64,000 nt of DNA from Persicimonas caeni. GTDB lineage: Bacteria; Myxococcota_A; Bradymonadia; Bradymonadales; Bradymonadaceae. The stretch covers positions 5,793,074 to 5,857,073 of the forward strand of contig NZ_CP041186.1 of assembly GCF_006517175.1 (NCBI RefSeq), written 5' to 3'. Below are positions 52,198 to 60,456 of this stretch, in pieces (positions within the stretch are counted from its first letter, which is position 1; the number at the start of each line of letters is the position of its first letter). Below the pieces are notes generated by a model. The model made no database searches, was not told where the DNA came from, and saw only the letters and a list, made by a program, of their open reading frames with translations. The position numbers and the translations under genes are program-made.

Positions 52198-53429
52198 ATT
52201 ATCCGACAAGAGCCGCAATTCTGTTCATCTGCATCGTTAGCCTGGCAGGGTCTTACGGGTGCAGTGAGCCTCCCGCCGAGGAGTCGGTCAGTGAAACCCA
52301 GGGGGCGAAGCAGTCCGACTCCGAACCGAAAGAGGGGTCGCTGTGCTTCGACTCGTGCATGTCGGCGCGCATGGAAGAGTTTTCGACCTCTCGATGCTAC
52401 GACGAATGCGCACACAAGCGCGAGCAACTCGACTTGGACACCAGTGCCTGCGATGAACTGTGTGCAAGTGCAGTTCGGTCGCGCGAGCAACTCGCGGGGC
52501 TGAAGTGCAAGTCCGATTGTGTTGACCAGTCCGATGGCGATTCGGTCACCGATAGCTTGGATCGTTGCCCGGACACCCCGGCAGGCGTTCCTGTGACTTG
52601 GGACGGGTGTCCCGACGGTGATGGCGACGGTGTGGCTGACAAGCAGGACGCCTGTCCGGGCACTGCATCGGGCACAGACGTGACCGTCGATGGGTGTGAT
52701 GTCGTGGCGGCGTGCAGCCAGGGCAAGTGTGAGACCGCCCAGCCCACTTGTTCCTCCGAGCAGGCCTGTGACCGGCAACGCGAGATTCCCCTGTTGGAGT
52801 CGGCCCCGCTTGCCACGCGTCAGGAATGGATCATGAAGTTCTTGAAGCGACGCCACGCCGATATTGCGTGCCCCGATGACGAAACTGCTCCTCCACAGCC
52901 CCAGTTCCTGCAGCCCGAGGCGACCGTCGAGCCCGTTCAGGTCGGTCAGGCTTCGGTGTCGTTTACCAACGGGGCTGTGACTTCTGGCACGGTCGTTCCC
53001 CTCGAATTTGTTTGGGAGGAGGTCTCCGACCCTTGTGAGCCGGTGGAGTACAGCATCTACCTGGAGTACTACTACTGCGACACGATCACCGGTGTCGAAG
53101 AGCTGCATTCGTACCGCAACCAGGGCTGGTGCCGGTGGATGCCGCTCGAGTACCAAACCGTGCCCACGCTGTCTTATGACTTTCAGTTCGCGTTCGGCGA
53201 GCACCTCTACCGAATTCACCAGCCGTTCAGCGACGAGCTTCTTTGGAACCCTCCTTCCGACGGAACGTTCTATATCGGCTATCGCCCGTTCTGGCTGCGC
53301 GTGCGACTCATGGCGCATGACGGCAATGCCAACACCAGCGCGTTTGGCGTGCATGAAAGGCATCACTATCTCGTGCTATACCAAAAGGCGGCTCTCAGTA
53401 CGTTGTCGCAAATCCCTGTCGCGCCCTAG
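52194..53429 (+). CDS. Cys-rich TSP3 lipoprotein
   Basis: A protein of 411 residues; ATG overlaps the previous stop (ATGA). Signal with lipobox SYGC. An N-terminal helical Cys-rich part (CFDSCMSARMEEF, CYDECAHKREQ, CDELCASAVRS, CKSDCVDQ) has the C-x3-C pattern repeated. Two TSP3 repeats follow (DSLDRCPDTPAG, DGDGDGVADKQDACPG). The C-terminal half is beta-rich (SVSFTNGAVTSGTVVPLEFVWEE, YSIYLEYYYCD) and may be a fibronectin-like or lectin-like fold. It is the middle gene of a secreted operon; no family known. Confidence 0.8.
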   Translation: MNYPTRAAILFICIVSLAGSYGCSEPPAEESVSETQGAKQSDSEPKEGSLCFDSCMSARMEEFSTSRCYDECAHKREQLDLDTSACDELCASAVRSREQLAGLKCKSDCVDQSDGDSVTDSLDRCPDTPAGVPVTWDGCPDGDGDGVADKQDACPGTASGTDVTVDGCDVVAACSQGKCETAQPTCSSEQACDRQREIPLLESAPLATRQEWIMKFLKRRHADIACPDDETAPPQPQFLQPEATVEPVQVGQASVSFTNGAVTSGTVVPLEFVWEEVSDPCEPVEYSIYLEYYYCDTITGVEELHSYRNQGWCRWMPLEYQTVPTLSYDFQFAFGEHLYRIHQPFSDELLWNPPSDGTFYIGYRPFWLRVRLMAHDGNANTSAFGVHERHHYLVLYQKAALSTLSQIPVAP

Positions 53430-53462
53430 TGGGGTGTCCCGTCCGAAGAGAGAGAGGCTCGC

Positions 53463-54863
53463 GTGAGCGGTCGAACCAGTCATTACATGGACCATGCACG
53501 GTATGTTGGCTTGGGCCCCATCTGGTGGGTCATGCTAGCTTTGTGGGGCGTGTGCTCGAGCGCTTGTGGTGCAGGCGTGGGCGACGACTGCCGAGAGATG
53601 TCCGACTGCGCCGATGGGCTGGTGTGTGTGCGGGCCGAAGGCCGCCCGTATACCTGCCAATCCCCCCGCGAAATCGGGGAGGCGTGCGAGTATTTTCGGG
53701 AGTGTCGTCCCGGGCTGCTGTGTCAATGCCCTCCCGACACTTGGTCGTCGGGCGGTTGTGTGCAAGCGGCCTGTTTCGCCCCGCGCACCGAGGGGCAGAC
53801 ATGTGTGAGCTACCGCAACTGCGCCGAGGGATTGACGTGCAACTTTGCGACTTCGCCGGCCACCTGCCAGCAGCCGGGCGATGAAGGGGCGTCGTGCGGC
53901 GCGCACGACAACGAAGAGCAGCAGATGAAGCAGTGTGCGGGCTCGCTTCGGTGTAATCTCGGATACGGCAGGGGGCAATGTAGCGCGCCTTCGGCCGAAG
54001 GCGCGCCCTGTTGGCAGTCCGAAGACTGTGCGAGCGGACTGAACTGCCGCCAGACTTCGAGCCGTTGCAGGACCTGTGTGCCACCACTCGACGACGGGGA
54101 GCGCTGCGTCGTAGATGACGACTGCGCCGGTGATCTGGTGTGCAACCACGCGCTCGAGCCCAACCAGTGTACTCCGCCCGTGGCCCAGGGCGCAGCGTGT
54201 GTCGATGATTCGGTTTGCGAGCCGGGCTTGATTTGCAACGATGCTCTCGATCCGCCCACCTGCGCCGAGCCGGGCGCGGCCGGAGCCACCTGCGCCGAGC
54301 ATGGCGATTGTGTCGACGATCTGCGATGCAATGCCTCCACTGAACCAGCGACATGCGCCCATCCGGGCGAAACCGGCCAGCTTTGCTTTGGCGACGCAGA
54401 GTGTCCCGATGGGCAAATCTGCCACCATGCCGACGATCCCTTGTGGACTTGCAACGCGCCGAGTTCCCTTGGCGAGACGTGCGGGTGGGACTACGACTGC
54501 GCAGGCGAGTTAGTATGCGTGCGTGGCTCCTGCCGGCAGCCCATTGCCGAGGGGGAGGCGTGTGAACATTCCTTCGAATGCGAGAAGACGCCGCTGCGAT
54601 GCGGCAACTCCGCGGCGTCCGACTGTATTCAACCCCGGTATACTTGCAACGCTCATACCCAGACCTGTTTGCTCCAACAACTCGAAGGCGGCCCGTGCGG
54701 AGTAGACTTAGACTGTCGCCATGGCTTGGTCTGCAACACCGGTGTCCAGCCCTCGACGTGCCGGCCACCCGGCGCCGAGGGCGACCCCTGTAACGAGGAC
54801 AGCGACTGTGGCGAGCGATTGTGGTGCGACTCCGGCGCCTGTATGTACGTCAGGTGTCTGTAA
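53463..54863 (+). CDS. Secreted protein of 13 EB/Dickkopf-like Cys-rich repeats
   Basis: A protein of 466 residues, GTG start at 53463 (an ATG at 53487 is possible). The signal ends SSAC, possibly lipidated. Then 13 repeats of about 30-45 residues with the scheme G-x-x-C-x5-C-x-x-x-L-x-C...C-x-x-P (for example GQTCVSYRNCAEGLTCN, GERCVVDDDCAGDLVCN, GDPCNEDSDCGERLWCD). The spacing resembles EB-module and Dickkopf-type repeats common in animals and in large deltaproteobacterial secreted proteins. They are likely rigid, disulfide-linked and surface-exposed; a role in cell contact is inference. Confidence 0.88.
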   Translation: MSGRTSHYMDHARYVGLGPIWWVMLALWGVCSSACGAGVGDDCREMSDCADGLVCVRAEGRPYTCQSPREIGEACEYFRECRPGLLCQCPPDTWSSGGCVQAACFAPRTEGQTCVSYRNCAEGLTCNFATSPATCQQPGDEGASCGAHDNEEQQMKQCAGSLRCNLGYGRGQCSAPSAEGAPCWQSEDCASGLNCRQTSSRCRTCVPPLDDGERCVVDDDCAGDLVCNHALEPNQCTPPVAQGAACVDDSVCEPGLICNDALDPPTCAEPGAAGATCAEHGDCVDDLRCNASTEPATCAHPGETGQLCFGDAECPDGQICHHADDPLWTCNAPSSLGETCGWDYDCAGELVCVRGSCRQPIAEGEACEHSFECEKTPLRCGNSAASDCIQPRYTCNAHTQTCLLQQLEGGPCGVDLDCRHGLVCNTGVQPSTCRPPGAEGDPCNEDSDCGERLWCDSGACMYVRCL

Positions 54864-54954
54864 AGCTCGGTTACAACCGGTCACTGTGATAGCGAATGAG
54901 CCTCGGAAGCTTCGTTCGCTGTCGCTACGACCGTTCCCCCATCAGACGTGTGCT

Positions 54955-55731
54955 TTACTGCTCGCAGTCGTCCAGCGCGAAGAGCAGCCCGCAGCTTGCG
55001 ACAAACCCCACAAAGTCGGAGGTGAGGTGCGCGCACAACCGGCCGACCTCGGCGGCGAGCATCCAGGCGCCGGACTGGTGTTGGGTGGCCGCGGCGTCGA
55101 TGAGCGCGGGGAGCGCGGCCGACAAGCCGGTCAGCGCCCCGAAGACCACCATGATCGGCAGCCAATGGCGGCGCGAGACCGACAGCGTCCGGCCGATCGC
55201 CTCTCGGGCGCTCATGCGGTGAGCGGTGGCGTAGTATTTGGCCGGCTCGAGCAAGAAGGCCAGCGGCAAGACCGCCCACGGAGCGAGCGACGGGTCGACC
55301 GAGAAGGCGACCACCACGACCAGCGCCAAGAGCACGCCGATCTTGAGCGACAAGTTGACCAACGTGGGCAATCGAGCGGCGGCCATGCGCAACACCGCGC
55401 CCGCTCCCACTCGCTCGCCGTCGTTGACGAGCTTGGCCGGAAGATACAGGCCGGTCTGCACCAATGAGACCACAAGCACGGCCAACGCGATGCCGAGCAG
55501 TTGGTGAACGGAGGCGAGCTGGACGTCACCACTGAGCAGGCTGGCGACGCTAGGCATCGCTCGGTCCTGCCAGAATGAGAATGTGTAGATCAACAGGCTC
55601 AGTCCGAACCAGCTGGCCAACAACGCCATCGGGATGCGTCTCCAGAAGCTACGCGCGGCGTTTTCAATCTCTTCGAAGGTGATGCGACGGTCTTTGTGAC
55701 GGGCGGTGTGCGACTCTTCTTGGGGAAACAT
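54955..55731 (-). CDS. Multi-spanning membrane protein
   Basis: A protein of 258 residues with about six hydrophobic helices (MALLASWFGLSLLIYTF, LLGIALAVLVVSLVQTGLYLPAKLV, LSLKIGVLLALVVVVAFSV, APWAVLPLAFLLEPAKYYA, LPIMVVFGALTGLSAALPA, FVGFVASCGLLFAL). The N-terminus is charged (ARHKDRRITFEEIENAARSF). No recognised family. Convergent with the Cys-rich repeat gene. Confidence 0.75.
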   Translation of the reverse strand: MFPQEESHTARHKDRRITFEEIENAARSFWRRIPMALLASWFGLSLLIYTFSFWQDRAMPSVASLLSGDVQLASVHQLLGIALAVLVVSLVQTGLYLPAKLVNDGERVGAGAVLRMAAARLPTLVNLSLKIGVLLALVVVVAFSVDPSLAPWAVLPLAFLLEPAKYYATAHRMSAREAIGRTLSVSRRHWLPIMVVFGALTGLSAALPALIDAAATQHQSGAWMLAAEVGRLCAHLTSDFVGFVASCGLLFALDDCEQ

Positions 55732-55877
55732 ACTCTGTACTGCTTTTCTCAGAAGTATTGTGAGAACGCGAGTTTAGCAGGACTCTGCGCCGAGGTGTAG
55801 TGAGTTTGTGGTGAGTCTTATGCCGACGAAAGGAAGCCCAGATAGTTGCCCACTGCGAGCGCCATCGCTACGCTCTC

Positions 55878-56144
55878 TTGGTACCCAACCCCACCGCGAT
55901 CCAGGCGGCGTCGATGCTCTCCATCGACCAACCCGTCAGCCTCGCCCCCTTGGCCCAACTCCCCAAGCTAGAGACGGTCTGGATCGGCGGCGGCGCGGTC
56001 GTGGACGTCGAGGCCCTGCTCGATGCCCCCGCGCTCGAGGTCGTAGAACTCGGGCAGTACGTGCGAATCTCCGATGGCGAGCTCGACGACATCAACGAAA
56101 AGATTCGAGCCCGTGGCATCGCCACGAGTCAGCGGAAGGGCTGA
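55878..56144 (+). pseudogene. Leucine-rich-repeat protein fragment
   Basis: An 88-residue frame (TTG start) reads LAPLAQLPKLETVWIGGGAV then LLDAPALEVVELGQYVRISD, about two leucine-rich repeats, then a charged end. The frame is open back to a stop at 55812 and the earlier codons (KEAQIVAHCERHRYALLVPNPTAIQAASML) read like a continuing protein with no start codon or SD. So it looks like the 3' end of a larger LRR gene whose 5' part has been lost. Confidence 0.55.
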
Positions 56145-56234
56145 TTGGGATTCCCTGCCGGCTGAAACGTCCGCTGTTCAGGCCGCGGGGAGGTGCCGAG
56201 CGCTGTGCGCGAGGCGGAGGGGACCCCGCAAAAA

Positions 56235-56328
56235 GCAATCGTCGTGCTTGTTCAGTCGGAGTTGCCGGACACACATCGAGAGTCATCCAACCGGCTCTCG
56301 AGGCAATGTTCAGCGGGGATGAGGCGCG
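56235..56328. repeat. Dispersed 94-bp repeat, copy 1
   Basis: GCAATCGTCG...GGACACACATCGAGAGTCAT...CAATGTTCAG[CT]GGGGATGA matches 58047-58139 without gaps in the aligned part. The centre (GGACACACATCGAGAGTCAT then CCAACCGG) is identical. Differences are scattered, so this is an old duplication. Minus-strand frames in both give GWMTLDVCPATP but no start codon, so I do not call a gene. Confidence 0.85.
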
Positions 56329-56432
56329 CTTCGCCGGCCCACCGCAGCGGACCCCAGTCGGTAATACTTCCGCCACAGTCGTTGGCCTCCGTCGCGGGGC
56401 TAAACAACAGCCCCGGCGACGTCGTCCAATGC

Positions 56433-56473
56433 GGGCTGGCATCCCGCGCTCCCGTCAAAACAAAAAAGCCCGG
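56433..56473. repeat. Dispersed ~40-bp repeat, copy 1
   Basis: GGGCTGGCATCCCGCGCTCC followed by [CT]GTCAAA and an A-rich run to AGCCCGG. A second copy is at 59027-59067 beside the tRNA terminator, which shares the AGCCCGG end. Short remnant of a dispersed element. Confidence 0.75.
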
Positions 56474-56525
56474 CGAGGGCGCATGGTAACTGCCTGCAAC
56501 GGCGTGCGCCGGGGTTCGTGCATCT

Positions 56526-57455
56526 TCACTTCACGGAGATGTCGACTTGCACTTTGTCGAGCTCTTCACTGCCGACCGTATCCGGCTCGGCGCCACCAAC
56601 GATCGACTCGATCTGCTCGGCCGAAAGTAAGGTTCCGACATTCAGTGTGGCACGGCGCGTGTCGGTCTCGAAGATCGAAAATTCATCGTCGGCTCGCGGC
56701 TCACCGAACGCCGACGACAGGATGCGGATCACCGACGCGGCGACCTCACCGAGGAGGTCCGCGTCCCGGGCGGAAACCGTGAAGCCGACGCTTGTTACCT
56801 TACCGTCGGTGAGCTTCACGGTTCGGAGCGCACGACCTTCCGGCGAGTCCGCCAGAGTCACCTCGTGGGTGAACGCTGTCGTCGTTCCGTAGGGCCCGGC
56901 GATGGACCGATTTTCCCAACCGGGCTCGGAGCTAAAATCGATCGCAGGCTCGAGCCCGAGGCCGAGAGGGGGGGCCGCCGCGAGCTGCGACCAGTCGAGC
57001 AGCGTTTCGCAATCCGGCGGCAGCTCCGCCCACGGGGGCGGGGCGAGGGCCGTGTCGTACGGAATCGAACGTGTGAGATACACCCACTCGCCGCCCTGCG
57101 ATTCGATGCGCGACACGACGATCTCCACCCTCGGGTCTTCCGACTCGGTCCATGTCGCCTCGGTTTCGGTCAGCGAGTCCGCCTCGCCCTGGGCGTCGCG
57201 CACCATGGTGATGACGTTCGAGAAGGTGTCACCGAGGTCGGCGGCACGGTTGGACGCCTCGATTTTGATGCTCGTGAGCCGGCCGTACTGGTCGAATTGC
57301 AGGAGACGCTTGACGGTGACGTCGCCAACCGACTCCACCTTGAACGGCAGCACCTCATTCACAGCGGCCTCCTGGTCGCCAATCGAGATCTGTCCGAATG
57401 GCTTGCCGTCCGCGAACGCGGCCAACTTTCTGATCTCCAAATCGATATCGCCCAT
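56526..57455 (-). CDS. Protein of unknown function with a duplicated domain
   Basis: A protein of 309 residues; GGAG precedes the ATG at 57455 (MGDIDLEIRKLAAFADGK). Two halves look alike: VKRLLQFDQYGRLTSIKIEASNRAADLGDTFSNVITMVRDAQGEA and VKLTDGKVTSVGFTVSARDADLLGEVAASVIRILSSAFGEP (charged turn, beta strand, helix, V-x-[RT]-[IM]-[LV]-x-x-[A/G]F/Q-GE). This suggests a tandem or swapped duplication. No signal peptide. No family recognised. Confidence 0.72.
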   Translation of the reverse strand: MGDIDLEIRKLAAFADGKPFGQISIGDQEAAVNEVLPFKVESVGDVTVKRLLQFDQYGRLTSIKIEASNRAADLGDTFSNVITMVRDAQGEADSLTETEATWTESEDPRVEIVVSRIESQGGEWVYLTRSIPYDTALAPPPWAELPPDCETLLDWSQLAAAPPLGLGLEPAIDFSSEPGWENRSIAGPYGTTTAFTHEVTLADSPEGRALRTVKLTDGKVTSVGFTVSARDADLLGEVAASVIRILSSAFGEPRADDEFSIFETDTRRATLNVGTLLSAEQIESIVGGAEPDTVGSEELDKVQVDISVK

Positions 57456-58231
57456 TTTCTTCTCCTCACGCATGACCGGGGTGCACGCCCCAGCAGCGAC
57501 ACAGGGCCCGGGCCCCGGTCTGCTGAGACAGGCTGCAAGAAATCGTTGCGGACGATACTGCCACACAGTTCCAGAACGAGTAAACCCGCAGAGGCCGGTG
57601 GAACGTCGCTGTGTGTCATCTACGTTGGCCTGGACCTGTCGCAGCTCGCGCGCGGCTTGCAACCATCGGTGGAAGTGGCGGGTAGAGTGTGGCAGACCCA
57701 TCAGCATGTCTCTCCATATCGCGACACCTTTGAAGGTCTTGCTGGGGTGTCAAGCGCTTCATGTGCAGCCCCGATAAGGCCCACGGCCGTGCTTGCGGGT
57801 TGCCCGCTTCTATCGTCACACGAAGACCACCCCAGCTAGCCCGAATGGAGTCATTTTCTCCCGCACGTGGGTAGATCACATGATGGGCGGTCAGCAGACG
57901 CGTCGAGGAACTCAGAAGGCCGCTTCCGTATACACGCTGAACGTCATTGGGATCGCAAACCTCTTCGTCCAGGCGCCGGTGGACGCCAACATGAAGATCA
58001 AAAGGGCTACTATTCTAGCGTACCTCATCAACTAATCTTCATTGTTGCAATCGTCGCTCTTGTCCAATCGGCGTGGCTGGACACACATCGAGAGTCATCC
58101 AACCGGTTGTCGAGACAATGTTCAGTGGGGATGATGCGCTCCAGCCCCCCCCACCTCCCCTCGCGCTGGAAAGCGCGCGGGGGAGGGGATTGCGTCTCTG
58201 AACCGCCTGCCTTACCTGCAAGGAACTAGAG
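57456..58231. other. Decayed gene-free stretch
   Basis: 776 bases between the duplicated-domain gene and the 152-residue gene. It holds the second 94-bp repeat (58047-58139) and a GC-rich hairpin (CCTCCCCTCGCGC...GCGCGCGGGGGAGG, about 58153-58185). Short ORFs here lack SD sites and protein-like composition. I see nothing that qualifies as a gene. Confidence 0.6.
58047..58139. repeat. Dispersed 94-bp repeat, copy 2
   Basis: Partner of 56235-56328, with the same spacing (32 bases from GCAATC to GGACACAC) and an identical central 28 bases. It lies in the gene-free stretch. Confidence 0.85.
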
Positions 58232-58690
58232 CTAGGAGGGGGCGCCCAAAGTCTCGGCCACTCGGACGATTTGTTCATGGACCGACGGATTCAACTCCGG
58301 ATGGAAGTCTGCAGCGAGAAACTGCATCAAATCGGCGGCAGAGATCACCTCGAACTCCGGCCGCTCAAACGGCTCTTCCATGTGCACCCGAAAGGACATG
58401 GGCGTGTGATCGAAGATGCTCGTCGAATCCACCTCTTCGCTCGGATCGCATCCCGCGTTTAGATAGGCGCGCACGACCTGATGGTGGAAGTCGTCGGAGT
58501 ACTCGAGTTCGTCCATCACTCGCGGTTCGTACAGGCGACCCCAGCGGTTTAGCAGGTAGACCATCAGAAGGTTGCAGCCACTGTCAGCGCGGATACTCCC
58601 AAGGTCTTCGCCCTCGATGCGCTCGAGCTTTGCAGCGTCTTCGAAACAGCGGCCGAGTTGTTCGGCACGAAATACATGTTGCAGGCTCAT
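58232..58690 (-). CDS. Conserved-looking hypothetical protein, 152 residues
   Basis: GGGAGTT before the ATG at 58690 supports the start. The sequence is compositionally protein-like (LQHVFRAEQLGRCFEDAAKLERIEGEDLG..., VHMEEPFERPEFEVISAADLMQFLAADFHPEL), with balanced charge and no signal or membrane helix. Not recognised; may be an orphan of this accessory stretch. Confidence 0.65.
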   Translation of the reverse strand: MSLQHVFRAEQLGRCFEDAAKLERIEGEDLGSIRADSGCNLLMVYLLNRWGRLYEPRVMDELEYSDDFHHQVVRAYLNAGCDPSEEVDSTSIFDHTPMSFRVHMEEPFERPEFEVISAADLMQFLAADFHPELNPSVHEQIVRVAETLGAPS

Positions 58691-59060
58691 AACTCCCTCG
58701 CGATGCCGTATTTATCGACAGCGTGTAGATTCGGGCAATCGAAGCGGCGTAGCAACTAGAAAATCTAGACCCTTATGATCGCTGTGTTTGTCTGGTGAGT
58801 TTGACGAACAAGTGTCCTTTCGGTCGCGCTCCGCGATGTGACCGGCACGCTGATATCCCGACCCTGAAGAGGTTGGCCAAGACCCACGATCCCGTCTTCA
58901 TGATGGGGCTAGGCAATACCGCGCGTATCTGCCGACGAGTTCCGAACGCTCGGGGAGGGGCAGCGTCTCGAGCTCGTCGAGCATGAGGATGAGTCAGAGT
59001 GACTCGAGAACGGGCAGCGGCGGGTCGGGCTGGCATCCCGCGCTCCTGTCAAACGCAAAA
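58691..59060. other. Gene-free stretch before the tRNA terminator
   Basis: 370 bases with no convincing gene. It contains the second copy of the ~40-bp repeat at 59027. The only ORFs are under 90 codons with no SD. Confidence 0.55.
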
Positions 59061-59067
59061 GAGCCCG
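59027..59067. repeat. Dispersed ~40-bp repeat, copy 2
   Basis: Second copy of the GGGCTGGCATCCCGCGCTCC element; its AGCCCGG end runs into the tRNA terminator stem. Confidence 0.75.
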
Positions 59068-59089
59068 GGCGGCCAAACCGCCCGGGCTC
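59061..59089 (-). terminator. Terminator downstream of tRNA-Ala
   Basis: A perfect 12-bp stem (GAGCCCGGGCGG at 59061-59072, complement at 59078-59089) with a 5-base loop. On the minus strand it is followed by CTTTTGCGTTTG, and on the plus strand by TTTTGCTTTTTT, so it can act in both directions. It lies about 47 bases past the tRNA 3' end. Confidence 0.85.
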
Positions 59090-59135
59090 TTTTGCTTTTT
59101 TGCTCGTTTACTTCTTCGCACTTTCCCTACCGAAA

Positions 59136-59208
<73 letters not shown>

Positions 59209-59448
59209 GAAGTCGGACGAGAAATAACCATTTCTCGCCCGTTGGTCAAGTCGTTCGTAAGAACCCTGAGAACGCGCCAGGTATTTCGGTGGCGCAAGGC
59301 TCGTGCGTCGGTTGCGCGAATTGATGCGGCGATTGGCGGGGATATGTCAAGTTTGCTATAGCTCACTAGTTGTTGGGCTACTAGATGGATGAACGTGTCG
59401 ATGTGGCGGCCGGGTTCGGTCCCGCATGCTTGGGTCGTTGGGTGTCGG

Positions 59449-60399
59449 ATGGAAACTGGTCTCAGTTGGTTTTGTCGCTGTCTGTTGGTCACGCTTTGCG
59501 TGGCTGTCGGCGTGTCGTCGGTCCCCGCGGACGTCTGCGCTCAGGATGGGGGCGACGACGTCGCGGAGTCGGAGGCGCCGATGCCGTCATCGGAGCAGCG
59601 CAAGCTCAACGACGAGGCGGTACGCGCCATTGGGGCCAAAGACTACACCAGGGCCATCTCGTACCTCGAGGAGTCGCTGTACCTGGGGGAACTCAATATT
59701 ACCTACTTGAACTTGGGGCGGGCCTACCAACTGCTGGGTCAGTGCGCCAAGGCCAGGGCGGCCTATGCGAAGGTTGCGGAGGCTCCGGCGGTCAAAAAGC
59801 CTCGGGCAGCATTCGTCGAGTCGAAAGCTCAACAGTACCAGGCCGAGCTCGATGAGACTTGCCCCGAGCAGGACGAGGCGCCGGCGGCGGACGAAAGCAG
59901 CCAGACGCAAGCAGCGGACGACGTCGAGGCTTCGGAAGCCTCCGAGGTGACGGTCGGCGCGAAAGAAGGCGCGAACGAAAAGCCCCAGCAAGGGGCCGAC
60001 ACGGTCGAGCGGCCTGGCAATGCTGCGCCCCTTGGAGGTGCGGATGCCGGCGGCAATGCAGCCCTCGGCTGGGGGGCGACCGTCGGCGGGCTCGTATTGG
60101 TCGGCGGTGGCGTCGGGCTTCACCTTTGGGCGGAGTCGGTTCGTGACGAGGTCAGTGTGGAGCAGGCCCAGTTCGACGGGCAGCGCCGCGTCGTCAATAT
60201 TTCCCAGTCGCAGGTCTACGAGCATCAGAGCAAGGCGAACACGCTCGACACCGTCGGCCTGTCGATGGGGATCGTCGGCGGGCTGTCGACCGCCGCGGGC
60301 ATCTACTTGCTGGTGACCGATGACGCCGAGGACGGTGGTGCGGTGAGCGTCGGGCCGAGCAGCGACGGCGCGGGCATTGTGATTAACGGACGTTTTTGA
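59449..60399 (+). CDS. Secreted TPR protein with C-terminal membrane helices
   Basis: About 316 residues from the ATG at 59449 (METGLSWFCRCLLVTLCVAVGVSSVPADVCAQ), which gives a normal signal peptide; an earlier ATG at 59389 exists. A TPR region follows (KLNDEAVRAIGAKDYTRAISYLEESLYLGELNITYLNLGRAYQLLG). A long acidic Ala/Glu linker comes next, then a helix (ALGWGATVGGLVLVGGGVGLHLW) and a second helix (GLSMGIVGGLSTAAGIYLLV). This TPR-linker-two-helix layout is common in deltaproteobacterial envelope proteins of unknown function. Confidence 0.75.
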   Translation: METGLSWFCRCLLVTLCVAVGVSSVPADVCAQDGGDDVAESEAPMPSSEQRKLNDEAVRAIGAKDYTRAISYLEESLYLGELNITYLNLGRAYQLLGQCAKARAAYAKVAEAPAVKKPRAAFVESKAQQYQAELDETCPEQDEAPAADESSQTQAADDVEASEASEVTVGAKEGANEKPQQGADTVERPGNAAPLGGADAGGNAALGWGATVGGLVLVGGGVGLHLWAESVRDEVSVEQAQFDGQRRVVNISQSQVYEHQSKANTLDTVGLSMGIVGGLSTAAGIYLLVTDDAEDGGAVSVGPSSDGAGIVINGRF

Positions 60400-60456
60400 C
60401 GCCGAAGTCGCTCATCGCAAGAGGAGTGGCGCGTCGTCGAGGTTGAGGAGACGAAA

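Noticed and set aside
57793-58035. An 80-codon plus-strand ORF in the gene-free stretch
   Set aside because: No SD, no recognisable features, and neighbouring ORFs of similar size occur on the other strand.
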